The notes beneath the pieces are model-generated. The model was given only the letters and a program-made list of their open reading frames with translations, was not told the origin of the DNA and did no database searches. Position numbers and translations under genes: made by a program. A DNA stretch of 64,000 nucleotides from Pirellulales bacterium (GTDB lineage: Bacteria; Planctomycetota; Planctomycetia; Pirellulales; JACPPG01), in NCBI GenBank assembly GCA_036499395.1, contig DASYDW010000129.1, forward strand, positions 1 through 64,000. Reading direction: 5' to 3'. This document shows, in pieces, positions 17,286-25,723 of this stretch; within the stretch, counting starts at the first letter, position 1, and each line of letters begins with the position of its first letter.

Positions 17286-19925
17286 TCATTTCACGTATCG
17301 AAACTCGGCCGATCCGATCAGCGCCTGGCAAAAGCTTGCCCAGGCCGCTGCGGTCTCGTTCGGAGCTTGAATCACTTCTTCCACGACGGGCTCGTCGGTC
17401 TGGTCCGCCTCGTCGGGATTCGCCGGCGCCGGCTTGGCCTTGCCCGCAACTTCAACCACGGGCTCTGAGACGGACGTGGGAGCCGGCGAATTGGCCCGTA
17501 CGTCCTTCGCCACCGCCGCATAGTCTGCGAGGTAACTCTGCGTGCGCTTGATTTCTTCGTTCGTGGCGGCACGCCCCACCGCCAGCCGGTAGGCGCTGTC
17601 GATACGGGCACGCTCATCTAGATCGGCGCGGGCCAGCAGTTTCTCGGCCAATGCCAAGGACTGTCGCCGCACAAACGGATCATTCAACATGTAGAGCGCC
17701 TGGGGCGCGACGGTCGTCGTGTCGCGATGCCCGGTGACCATGCCCTGCTCGGCGAAGTCGAATGCGGCGAGTGACCCCGGCGTCAGATCACGCAGCAGCG
17801 GCAGGTAAACGCTGCGATGCGTATCCTTCGCCACGACTTCGGCCACGCGACGCGCCTCGGGGCCGTTGTTTCGAAACTCGACCACTTTAAATTCCTGCGC
17901 CGCCGACCCAGTGGGGCGCGACAACTCCAACTGCCCGCCGAGTGCCAAGATCGTGTCACGCAGTTCCTCGGCGCCCAGGCGCCGCGGGCGATGCCGCCAC
18001 AACAGCCGCGCGCTCGGATCGATGGCCACATTGGTCGAAGCTTCGTCCGCGCTCAGCCGATACGTGCGCGTCAGAACCAAAGTACGCACTAGCTTCTTGA
18101 TCGACCATCCTTCGCGTACGAATCGCGCCGCCAGATGATCCAGCAACTCCGGATGCGACGGCGTGTCCCCGGTAATGCCAAAGTTGTCGACGCTCTTTAC
18201 GAGCCCCTCGCCGAACAAATGCTGCCAGACGCGATTCACGATCACGCGCGAGGTCAGCGGGTTTTCGGCACTTGCCAGCCACGCGGCCAACTCCAACCGG
18301 CCACTCTGCGCGGGATTCACGCTCGGCGCGCCCTGAACTGCGACCACGCTCAGGAAACCGCGCGGCACAGCTGGCCCCAGCTTCTCGGCTTCGCCACGAA
18401 CGCGAATTTCGGTATCGCCAACGGCCGCGGCATCACGCACGCCCAGCGCCGCTGCGCGCCCCTGCGCGATCGGGTCCGTTAGCACCATCAATTCCAACTG
18501 CATCTTGCGCATCTTTTGCCGCGCGATATTGCGCTTTGGCCGACCGTTCGGCCCAGGTTCGTCCCCCTCGGGCGTGCCGCGGATCGCCTCGAACTCGGTT
18601 TTCGCCGCACCGGCCGCCTGCTTGGCTTGCTCGATTTTCTTCTCGGCCTCGGGATCAGGCGCCACCTCGGGGCCGACCTGCAGCAGCAATTGCGAATCGT
18701 AATAATCCAGGCCGCCGCCCCCCATCTTGTTTCGCAAGCCCGCGCACAACTCGGTGCTGTGCAGGATTCCGGCCAGAGCGTAGTAATCGGCCGTTGGGAT
18801 CGGATCGAACTTGTGATCGTGGCACCGCGCGCAACTGGCGGTGACCGCCAGGATCGAGCGGCTGACCGTGTCGATCTGCTCGTCGATGTTGTCCATGATG
18901 AATCGCACTTTGTAGCGCTGATTCACATCCTTGACGCCCAGCGCCAAAAAGCCTGTGGCAATCAGGTGCTCGTCACGCTCCTCCGTCGAACCGGCCGGCA
19001 AAAGATCTCCCGCGATCTGCTCGCGCAGGAATTGATCGTATGGCTTGTCCTTGTTGAACGCGTCGATGACGTAATCGCGATACCGCCAGGCATGCGGATA
19101 GGGCAGGTTTCGCGAAGACCCTGTCGATTCGCCATACCGGGCGACGTCCAGCCAATGCCGACCCCAGCGCTCGCCGAAGGCCGGCGAGGCTAGCAGCCGA
19201 TCAACCAGTTGCTCGTAGGCATTACTCGATGCGTCCCACAGAAACGCGTCGATCTCTTGCGGCGTCGGCGGCAAACCGGTCAGGTCGAACGCCAGCCGCC
19301 GAATGAGTGTGCGCTGATCGGCATCGCCTACCGGCTTGAGTTGCCGCTCATCAAGTTTGGCGAGCACAAAATTATCAATCAGATCGCGCGGCCAGGATGC
19401 ATCGCTCGCCGTGGGCACTGCCGTATCGCGCACCGGCTGCCAAGCCCAATGCGTTTTGCGCAGCTCTTCGTACTCGGGGTTCGGCTCATTGGTCACGACA
19501 TGCACATAAGTGCCGGGCCAGACAGCGCCGTCGTTGATCCATTTCGTCAGGTCGGCAATTTGCTCGGCCGACAGCTGCTTCTTCGGCGGCATCTTCAAGT
19601 CATCGTCGGTCTGGCTGACCGCCAAGATCAACAAGCTCTCGGCAGCCTTGCCCGGCACGATGGCCGGACCGCGTCCGCCGCCAATCAACAATCCGTTGCG
19701 ATCGTCGATTCGCAGCCCGCCTTGCGAATTCGTGCTCGCCGAGTGGCAGTTGTAGCAATTGCTGGCCAGCAGCGGCCGGATCTTCTTTTCGAAGAACTCG
19801 CCGGCGGCAGGGTCGTCGCCAGGCGCTTCTTCGGCCAGCGACGCCGTGGAGAAAAACAAGGCCGAGCTCGCGAGCAAAGCAAGCGCGAGATGAATTGAGC
19901 GCGTGATGCCAGAATCGAAAAACAT
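17286..19925 (-). CDS. PSCyt1-DUF1549-DUF1553 protein (pair 2)
   Basis: The 879-residue product has a signal peptide and then a planctomycete cytochrome C domain with CYNCH (Cys57, Cys60, His61) and a MPPKKQLSAEQIADLTKWI segment. DUF1549 follows (WPRDLIDNFVLAKLDERQL, CARCHDHKFDPIPTADYYAL), then DUF1553 (NPLTSRVIVNRVWQHLFGEGLV, FVREGWSIKKLVRTLVLTRTYRLS, YMLNDPFVRRQSLALAEKLL). A charged linker and a Pro/Ala/Glu-rich insertion precede the C terminus. ATG 19925 begins the signal peptide; the frame runs open to 20102. First gene of an operon with the DUF1501 gene. By context an exported haem-linked protein, substrate unknown. Confidence 0.9.
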   Translation of the reverse strand: MFFDSGITRSIHLALALLASSALFFSTASLAEEAPGDDPAAGEFFEKKIRPLLASNCYNCHSASTNSQGGLRIDDRNGLLIGGGRGPAIVPGKAAESLLILAVSQTDDDLKMPPKKQLSAEQIADLTKWINDGAVWPGTYVHVVTNEPNPEYEELRKTHWAWQPVRDTAVPTASDASWPRDLIDNFVLAKLDERQLKPVGDADQRTLIRRLAFDLTGLPPTPQEIDAFLWDASSNAYEQLVDRLLASPAFGERWGRHWLDVARYGESTGSSRNLPYPHAWRYRDYVIDAFNKDKPYDQFLREQIAGDLLPAGSTEERDEHLIATGFLALGVKDVNQRYKVRFIMDNIDEQIDTVSRSILAVTASCARCHDHKFDPIPTADYYALAGILHSTELCAGLRNKMGGGGLDYYDSQLLLQVGPEVAPDPEAEKKIEQAKQAAGAAKTEFEAIRGTPEGDEPGPNGRPKRNIARQKMRKMQLELMVLTDPIAQGRAAALGVRDAAAVGDTEIRVRGEAEKLGPAVPRGFLSVVAVQGAPSVNPAQSGRLELAAWLASAENPLTSRVIVNRVWQHLFGEGLVKSVDNFGITGDTPSHPELLDHLAARFVREGWSIKKLVRTLVLTRTYRLSADEASTNVAIDPSARLLWRHRPRRLGAEELRDTILALGGQLELSRPTGSAAQEFKVVEFRNNGPEARRVAEVVAKDTHRSVYLPLLRDLTPGSLAAFDFAEQGMVTGHRDTTTVAPQALYMLNDPFVRRQSLALAEKLLARADLDERARIDSAYRLAVGRAATNEEIKRTQSYLADYAAVAKDVRANSPAPTSVSEPVVEVAGKAKPAPANPDEADQTDEPVVEEVIQAPNETAAAWASFCQALIGSAEFRYVK

Positions 19926-20414
19926 GATCCGCGGCAAAAGAGACGAACGTTGCGACGCAAGGCGAACGATGCTCAGTGTACTGGTCCGAGCGGCAAGATG
20001 CGCCCGCAAGCAACGCAATCTACGTCCTATTGCTTGTGACCCACGAGGGCGTGAGAAACTCGTGGGCACCAGGAATGAGCGCGGCATAGTGCTACTCGCC
20101 AATGCGGGAGCGCTCGCCTCCGGTCGATCCAGTCAGCTACGCACGAATGGTGGGAAATCGACCTGTTTCGCCGTCATTCTTTAGAATGTTCAGCAAGTCG
20201 ATCGATTTACGATTATTGCAATTATCGACCGTCTGTCAATAGCTTCTTTGATCAAAACCGGTGTCAGCGCCGGTGGTCGCGAGCCGATGCAATCCTTTAA
20301 CCCGAAACGGTCCGCAGGGTGTCGATTTTTATTTCGCCGTGATCAAGCATGGGCGACAACATTTGCCCCATCGCGCAACTCGACGAACTCCATGAATTCG
20401 CACGGATCCCGACA
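19926..20414. other. Intergenic region upstream of pair 2
   Basis: No gene is supported here. The region contains the minus-strand promoter candidate at 20212-20239 and an AT-rich block at about 20180-20250. It separates the cyanophycinase-like gene's 3' end from the DUF1549/1553 operon. Confidence 0.5.
20212..20239 (-). promoter_or_regulatory. Candidate sigma70-type promoter for pair 2 operon
   Basis: On the minus strand TTGACA (20239-20234) is followed after 16 bases by AATAAT (20217-20212), close to consensus and inside an AT-rich island. Transcription would start near 20205 and leave a leader of about 280 bases before ATG 19925. Confidence 0.45.
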
Positions 20415-21947
20415 TCAGCGGTTGTCGCCCGATGGTTGCGCGGCCTCGGAATCAATCGCTTGCCGCGTCTGCAGATCGAATCGTTCTCCGCGCCGCAGGC
20501 CGATCATGTGCGAACGACCGGCGTGAAAATCGACGATGCGTGCTTCTCCCGGCCCGATCACGGTCAATTGATGACCGTGGACCTCGACCGCGGCCTTTTC
20601 GTCGAGTGCCAGGCCCAGTAAATTCGGCCGCCGCGAAATCAGCCCGACAAACTCTTCCAAGCGCCCGCGTTCCGAGACGTGAATATCGATCGCCGTCCCC
20701 GGCAAGAAATCGAGTCCGCGCTCGTAACCCTCGGCCGAGATGATTCGATTCGAAAGCGGGCTTCCCCGCACCATGTACTCCGCTTGCACGGCCGCGCCTG
20801 CGCTACTTCCTCCGATGACACCGCCGCGCGCGAGCACGTCGCGAAACATTTTCTCGGCCACGGTCCCCTGGAACGCGTCAAGATACTTCCATTGCCTGCC
20901 GCCGGTGAACCACACCGCGCGAGCGTTGTGCAGCGCCTGTGCAAAGCGTGGTGAATTTGCATCCTGCGGCGTGCGAGCCGCCACGACTTCGACAACCCGC
21001 GCGCCATTCTTGTGCAATAGCTGCAGACCCTTGGGATTCGGCGCATCCGGGTCAAGCAGCGAAGCGGTTAAAAACACAATCTTCGCGTCGGGTCCTCCGG
21101 CAAGTTCGATCAGCCGCTGCCAAACGCTGTCCGGCAAATCGCCGCCGCCGCAAATCAATAGCGATCCATGTGCCACCTCGGGCGTCCGCAACTTGTCTCC
21201 TGGCACGTCTCCTTCACGGCGTGCCAGCGATGCGCGTCGAATCGTGAGCAGGTCTTGTTCTTCTTCCGGCCGCACGACAATTTCGCGCCCCGCGTGACCG
21301 TATTTTGCGGAACGTGGCGCGGGCAGCCTCCACGCGGCCGCCGCACGACCTACGCACGTTACGTCTCGCCCTTCAATCACCAGTAGCGTCTCGGCCGGCA
21401 CTGCGAACGCCGCGTCGAGGTCGCCGGCGTCCAGGGCGCGATCGATGGCCTGGGTGTCGCGCTCGATTTCGCCACCTTCGATGCGCACGCGTGGCAGCAG
21501 ATCGAGTTGCGCGAGCGTACCGCCGACAAAACCTCCACGCGCCAGCACTTCGCGCAATGCCGGGACTAGTTGCCGCACGGATTGCGCAGGAGCATCGATC
21601 CAAACCGCGTGGGCCTCGTCGATCGCTTTGATGGTTTCGGCGTCGGGCTGCACATTCTGGTCGAGAGTGAGCCTGCGCGCCCCGGCAAGATGTGCATCAC
21701 GGGGCGCTTCGCCAGACCGAGGGACTGCCTTATCGGTGAGAAAGACGGTTTCCCGGCGCGGTCCGACAAGCTTTTTCAGACGGCCAGCAACGTGATCGTT
21801 CATGGGACCACCGCCCCAGATGGCCAGCGTACCGTCGAAAGGCAATACGAGCGGCCCGCCCGGCTCTTCGGCGCCTGCGGTCGTTCCGGCCATGCCGCAT
21901 CCCAGCATCAGCGTCGCGATAAAGCGCAGCAATCTGGCGCCCTGCAT
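20415..21947 (-). CDS. Cyanophycinase-like S51 peptidase, tandem domain with degenerate first half
   Basis: The 510-residue exported protein has an N-terminal hydrophobic leader (residues 1-25) and two S51/class-I-glutamine-amidotransferase-like halves. The second half has HGSLLICGGGDLPDSVWQRLIEL, AVWFTGGRQWKYL and the nucleophile elbow GGSSAGA (Ser382). The first half repeats the layout (LAIWGGGPMNDHV, AVWIDAPAQSV), but its elbow reads GGTLAQ, so the serine is replaced by Leu145. Cyanophycinases cut beta-Asp-Arg dipeptides from cyanophycin; no cyanophycin synthetase is seen, so another isoaspartyl peptide is possible. It lies 11 bp after cysE and looks co-transcribed with cysK-cysE. Confidence 0.8.
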   Translation of the reverse strand: MQGARLLRFIATLMLGCGMAGTTAGAEEPGGPLVLPFDGTLAIWGGGPMNDHVAGRLKKLVGPRRETVFLTDKAVPRSGEAPRDAHLAGARRLTLDQNVQPDAETIKAIDEAHAVWIDAPAQSVRQLVPALREVLARGGFVGGTLAQLDLLPRVRIEGGEIERDTQAIDRALDAGDLDAAFAVPAETLLVIEGRDVTCVGRAAAAWRLPAPRSAKYGHAGREIVVRPEEEQDLLTIRRASLARREGDVPGDKLRTPEVAHGSLLICGGGDLPDSVWQRLIELAGGPDAKIVFLTASLLDPDAPNPKGLQLLHKNGARVVEVVAARTPQDANSPRFAQALHNARAVWFTGGRQWKYLDAFQGTVAEKMFRDVLARGGVIGGSSAGAAVQAEYMVRGSPLSNRIISAEGYERGLDFLPGTAIDIHVSERGRLEEFVGLISRRPNLLGLALDEKAAVEVHGHQLTVIGPGEARIVDFHAGRSHMIGLRRGERFDLQTRQAIDSEAAQPSGDNR

Positions 21948-21958
21948 CGCCCGAGACC

Positions 21959-22930
21959 TCAAATGCCCGATCCTTCGACGAAGATTTCGCTGCGCACCTG
22001 CGCCTGCGCGATATTGCTCCCCGCCGGAACGCTGCGTGTGAGCCACACGTTACCGCCAATCACCGAGCCGCGCCCGATCGTGATTCGTCCCAGAATTGTC
22101 GCGTTGGCATAAATCACGACGTCGTCTTCGACCGTGGGATGGCGGGCGTTCCCTTTCACCAGCGTCCCGTCTTCGTCGACCTGGAAGCTTTTTGCTCCCA
22201 GCGTGACGCCATGATACAGCCGGACATGCCGCCCAATCACGGCCGTTTCGCCGATGACAACTCCGGTGCCATGGTCGATGAAGAAGCTGCCATTGATCGT
22301 TGCGCCAGGATGAATATCGATGCCCGTCAACGAATGGGCGATCTCGGTGATAATCCGCGCCACGAGCACGGCCCCCAGCTCAAACAGCGCGTTCGCCAGT
22401 CGGTAATGGGCGATGGCCGTGACGCCCGGATAGCAGGCCAGCACTTCGTCGACGCTGCGCGCGGCGGGATCCCCTTCATACGCGGCGCGGATATCGGTTT
22501 CCAATAATTCACGAATCGTCGGCAAGCGATCGGCGAAATTGCGCACGATCGTGATCGCTTGATTACGCTGCTCCTCACTCGCTACTTCGTCGCCAGCGAC
22601 GAATTGCAGCTCGCGCACAACCTGCCCGACCAACTCGCGCAAGGCCTTGTCGAGCGTGTGACCGACGAAAAAGTCGACGCTCTCGCTGTCGAGCGCATGC
22701 GACGCTAGGCGATTGGGAAACAGCGAGGTGATCACGCTTTCCACGATCGACGCCAGTGCCGCGCGCGACGGCAACTTGGCCGGTTTGTCCAGTCGATTGC
22801 GCGCCGCCAGCGAGGCCTGCCGCAGATCGCGCAGTTGATCGACGATCGCGTGAATGTCCCAGTGCAAATCGCTGGGCGAGGCCGCGGCGGCCTTCTCCGT
22901 TTTGCCGTCGATCCGTTGGCTGATACTCAT
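21959..22930 (-). CDS. cysE: Serine O-acetyltransferase
   Basis: The 323-residue enzyme makes O-acetylserine from serine and acetyl-CoA in the cytoplasm. An N-terminal helical region (about residues 20-200) precedes the left-handed beta helix of hexapeptide repeats. DIHPGA and [12 protein letters not shown] supply Asp205 and His220, with the same 15-residue spacing as the catalytic pair of E. coli CysE. The long helical part suits the EpsC/SrpH-like group. The start ATGA overlaps the stop of cysK by four bases, so the two are translationally coupled. In related genomes this enzyme type occurs beside family 2 encapsulin genes. Confidence 0.93.
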   Translation of the reverse strand: MSISQRIDGKTEKAAAASPSDLHWDIHAIVDQLRDLRQASLAARNRLDKPAKLPSRAALASIVESVITSLFPNRLASHALDSESVDFFVGHTLDKALRELVGQVVRELQFVAGDEVASEEQRNQAITIVRNFADRLPTIRELLETDIRAAYEGDPAARSVDEVLACYPGVTAIAHYRLANALFELGAVLVARIITEIAHSLTGIDIHPGATINGSFFIDHGTGVVIGETAVIGRHVRLYHGVTLGAKSFQVDEDGTLVKGNARHPTVEDDVVIYANATILGRITIGRGSVIGGNVWLTRSVPAGSNIAQAQVRSEIFVEGSGI

Positions 22931-23904
22931 CGCGCGCGACCTTCGGCGTCGAAGACACCCTCGAAGAGCACCGAGCTCAAGTACCGCTCGCCCGAGTCGG
23001 GCAGCACGACAACGATCGTTTTACCGGCGTTTTCCGGCCGCTTGGCCACCCGCACCGCCACGGCCGCGGCCGCACCGCACGAGATGCCGGATAGAATTCC
23101 TTCTTCCAGCGCCAGGCGTCGGGCGAACTCGATCGATTCTTCGTTCGTGACCTGCTCAATGTCGTCAACCAACGACAAGTCGAGCACAGCCGGGACGAAA
23201 CCGGCGCCGATGCCTTGAATCTTGTGCGGCCCCGGCTTCAGCGGCTGGCCCGCGCGTTGCTGCGTCAGCACAGGGCTGGCCGACGGCTCGACCGCGATCG
23301 ACTTGATCTGCTTGTTCTTCTCTTTCTTGATGTAACGCGTGACGCCCGTGATCGTGCCACCGGTCCCTACGCCCGAGACCAGGATGTCGATCCCGCCCTC
23401 GGTGTCATTCCAAATCTCGGGACCAGTCGTCTGCTCATGAATCGCAGGGTTGGCCGGATTCTTGAATTGCTGCAACAGCACGTAACGATCCGGCGCCGAG
23501 GCGACGATCTCTTCGGCCTTCGCGATGGCGCCCCCCATTCCCCGCGGACCTTCGGTCAGCACCAGCTTCGCGCCGTAAGCGACCAGCAACTTGCGACGCT
23601 CGACGCTCATCGTCTCGGGCATTGTCAGCGTCAGCGGAATTCCGCGTGCCGCGGCGACGAACGCCAACGCGATGCCCGTGTTGCCGCTGGTGGGTTCGAC
23701 CAGTTCCTTGCCCGGCCCAAGCAGGCCGCGCTTTTCCGCGTCCCAGATCATGGCAGCCCCGATGCGGCACTTCACCGAGTAGGCGGGATTACGTCCTTCG
23801 ATCTTCGCCAGCACCGTGGCGCCCGCACCGTCAGTGATCCGGTTCAGCTTGACCAGCGGGGTGCGTCCAATCGACAGCGAGTTGTCTTGAAACCAATGCG
23901 GCAT
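22927..23904 (-). CDS. cysK: Cysteine synthase A (O-acetylserine sulfhydrylase)
   Basis: The 325-residue PLP enzyme converts O-acetylserine and sulfide to cysteine. [22 protein letters not shown] contains the Schiff-base Lys45 and matches CysK of enterobacteria very closely. [15 protein letters not shown] is the substrate loop, and a [10 protein letters not shown] loop binds the cofactor phosphate. ATG 23904 has AAGGA 8 bases upstream; the longer frame would need a TTG. It is directly coupled to cysE, giving the two last steps of cysteine synthesis from one transcript. Its leader contains an intrinsic terminator. Confidence 0.95.
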   Translation of the reverse strand: MPHWFQDNSLSIGRTPLVKLNRITDGAGATVLAKIEGRNPAYSVKCRIGAAMIWDAEKRGLLGPGKELVEPTSGNTGIALAFVAAARGIPLTLTMPETMSVERRKLLVAYGAKLVLTEGPRGMGGAIAKAEEIVASAPDRYVLLQQFKNPANPAIHEQTTGPEIWNDTEGGIDILVSGVGTGGTITGVTRYIKKEKNKQIKSIAVEPSASPVLTQQRAGQPLKPGPHKIQGIGAGFVPAVLDLSLVDDIEQVTNEESIEFARRLALEEGILSGISCGAAAAVAVRVAKRPENAGKTIVVVLPDSGERYLSSVLFEGVFDAEGRAR

Positions 23905-23933
23905 AGTGAGAATCCTTGAATGCGCCAACGTAA

Positions 23934-24011
23934 GGTCAGCAAGTGGTTCTATAAAAAAAGACCAGTGCTATCGGTCGCATGCACTGGCCTCCGGTAGACC
24001 GGTCAGCAAGT
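23934..24011 (-). promoter_or_regulatory. cysK leader: 11-bp direct repeats flanking a terminator, putative attenuator
   Basis: GGTCAGCAAGT occurs at 23934-23944 and again at 24001-24011, bracketing the terminator hairpin. On the transcribed strand each copy reads ACTTGCTGACC. A weak promoter-like TATATT lies just upstream at about 24024-24029. The upstream copy is followed by a GACCGGTCTACCGG stretch that could pair with the terminator's 5' arm. This fits leader-mediated control of cysK-cysE, but no known riboswitch consensus (SAM, T-box) is recognisable. Confidence 0.45.
23951..23987 (-). terminator. Intrinsic terminator in the cysK leader
   Basis: On the minus strand GGCCAGTGC pairs with GCACTGGTC (9 bp, one G-U) around a 12-base loop. 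TCTTTTTTTAT follows at once. It lies 47 bases upstream of the cysK start, so it ends either rhodanese-derived transcripts or a cysK leader transcript. Confidence 0.75.
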
Positions 24012-24117
24012 TGGTCCGCCAGAATATAATGCGGAATGATCGGCCTCGGCAAGCAACGTGGGGCGTATCAAAAGGAGAACGGCCAGGTTGAGAGTTCGTG
24101 CTCCGTTTTCTGTAGCT

Positions 24118-24132
24118 GGCCTCTTAGAGGCC
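24118..24132. repeat. Perfect 15-bp palindrome in the cysK upstream region
   Basis: GGCCTCT-T-AGAGGCC is a perfect 7-bp inverted repeat with a one-base centre. It has no T-tract on either strand. It could be a protein-binding site for control of cysK or of the small plus-strand gene that follows. Confidence 0.35.
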
Positions 24133-24237
24133 AAACGCCCACAGTGCCGCTCTGGCCCGGCTGTTACTGCTTGAAGCTTGGCATGCCAGTTGCTCCCGTA
24201 GCTTTCAACAAGGGGCCACCGCGAAGGGAGCAAGATC

Positions 24238-24510
24238 ATGCCAAGAAAAATAACGACGCGAAAAACTGCAAACGCGAGCACCGCACGCACTCCGCGCAGC
24301 AAACCGTTCGGCCAATCTGCCGCCAAGGCCGGCGAAAGCCGCCGGGAAGATATCCGGCCCGAGTCAGACCGTGATGTGTCGCGCGATCCGGGTTCGCTGG
24401 ACGAGGAAACGCTGTCGAGCGACGCTCCCTACAACAAGACGTACGGCGTCCGCAACGAGAGCGAACCCTCGCGCGTGCCATCGAAGAAAAGCGGATCAGG
24501 CGCCCGATAA
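24238..24510 (+). CDS. Small highly charged hypothetical protein
   Basis: The 90-residue product begins MPRKITTRKTANASTARTPR and becomes acidic in the middle (RREDIRPESDRDVSRDPGSLDEETLSSD), with no hydrophobic core. It is probably disordered. AAGGGAG lies 7 bases before the ATG, which supports translation. It converges on the rhodanese gene, with the two stop codons one base apart. I recognise no family. It sits inside the sulfur cluster but on the opposite strand. Confidence 0.55.
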   Translation: MPRKITTRKTANASTARTPRSKPFGQSAAKAGESRREDIRPESDRDVSRDPGSLDEETLSSDAPYNKTYGVRNESEPSRVPSKKSGSGAR

Positions 24511-24511
24511 T

Positions 24512-25090
24512 TCAGCGTCCCGCGGCAGGTGTCGGTGTGCTAACGCTACACGCCGAACTGCCGCCTCGCTGATTCCAGGGCATGCGGGCCAACATCATCC
24601 CCATGCCACAGGTATCCGTGACGCCGGCGAAAACCAACCCAGCGCCAATAAAGCCGGACAGGCCAAAAAACGCGGGATGAACCAAGAAGCCGAGTATCAC
24701 GCCAACCAGAACGATCGATCCGGCCGTGATGCGCACCTGGCGCTCGAGCGACATCGTCTTCTGCCCACGCACGACGGGTAGTCCGGCCTGATCCCAGGCC
24801 TGCGTTCCCCCTTCGACGCTCACTACGTTGGTAAACCCGGCCTGCTGAAACTTTTCGCATGCCTTGGCGCTGCGGCCGCCGGCCTGACAGATCAGGTACA
24901 ACGCTTCGGTACCAGCGCCGTTTCGCGACGCCACCGCGGCCGGGTCGAGCTGATCCAGGGGAATGTTTTGCGCAAAGTCGACGTGAACTTCCTGAAACTC
25001 GGCAGGCGTCCGGACGTCAATCAACTTCAGGTTTTTCTCTTCGGCGCGACGCTGTGCCAACCCGTTCGGCGAGATTGTGGCAACGCTCAT
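24512..25090 (-). CDS. Rhodanese-like sulfurtransferase with DUF2892 membrane tail
   Basis: The 192-residue product has a single rhodanese domain (residues 10-110; LKLIDVRTPAEFQEVHVDFA) with active-site loop CQAGGRS, Cys68. Residues 115-180 form a DUF2892 region with two membrane helices and the family motif TDTCGMGMMLARMPWN, as in E. coli YgaP. By family knowledge the cysteine carries persulfide sulfur near the inner membrane. Its position between the cysteine synthesis genes and the encapsulin-desulfurase genes suggests it accepts or donates sulfane sulfur for that system. Confidence 0.9.
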   Translation of the reverse strand: MSVATISPNGLAQRRAEEKNLKLIDVRTPAEFQEVHVDFAQNIPLDQLDPAAVASRNGAGTEALYLICQAGGRSAKACEKFQQAGFTNVVSVEGGTQAWDQAGLPVVRGQKTMSLERQVRITAGSIVLVGVILGFLVHPAFFGLSGFIGAGLVFAGVTDTCGMGMMLARMPWNQRGGSSACSVSTPTPAAGR

Positions 25091-25723
25091 GGTTTATGTC
25101 TCCTATCGTTTGGAATCGCTTCGCGCGATTTTTGCAAGCATTATCCGTGACGCTTCGGGCCGAATTCCTGGGATCGAATAACCGGTCGCTCCAGGCATGA
25201 TCGCTCCGCGCAAATCATAGGGGTGTTGCCCCCTGGCGATCAATTCTCGCCGCCGATCGGGGACGGCCCAAGACGTCGCACCAGCTTGGGGAGATATAGA
25301 GTTACGACGTCTCGCGGGCGCGCTTCCGACATACGGTCACTCGGGGGGCCACCGCCGGCGGCCATTCGCTCAGGCCGTCTCGCTCGGCATTTCCCCTCCC
25401 CCCGGAAATCTCGTCACGATCCAAATTCTGACATCAACCTTCTTTTCGATTGAGGTAAAAGTCGGTAAGTTAGCGAGACTTTGCGGCCGATGTGGAAACT
25501 TGGGCGCACCTCTCGTGGCTGACCGGACAAACCGGAGGCTCTTCGCCGTGCCCAAGCGGCTTGCTTGTGTGACGATAGCAAACGTCACGCAGTTGGCCCA
25601 GTTCGGCCTATCTCTCCAGCTTCGCAGTCGTCAGTAGGTCAATGGAATGGTCACTGTGCACTCGCTCTTGCGTTGCGCCAAAAGCCGGCGCTGCCCTATT
25701 TAACCGGAGATCATCGAACACCT
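25091..25723. other. Divergent intergenic region between rhodanese and encapsulin genes
   Basis: About 630 bp must hold the promoters of both divergent units. I see no near-consensus -35/-10 pair and no gene. An in-frame extension of the shell gene to 25565 exists but lacks family similarity. A purine-rich CGGAG lies 14 bases before the chosen shell start. Confidence 0.45.

Noticed and set aside
24003-24326. 107-codon minus-strand frame between rhodanese and cysK
   Set aside because: It runs through the palindrome and opposite a better-supported small plus-strand gene, and has no family similarity.
25565-25723. Extended N terminus of the encapsulin shell protein
   Set aside because: The extra 53 codons show no family similarity, and known shells begin with a short arm like the one at 25724.
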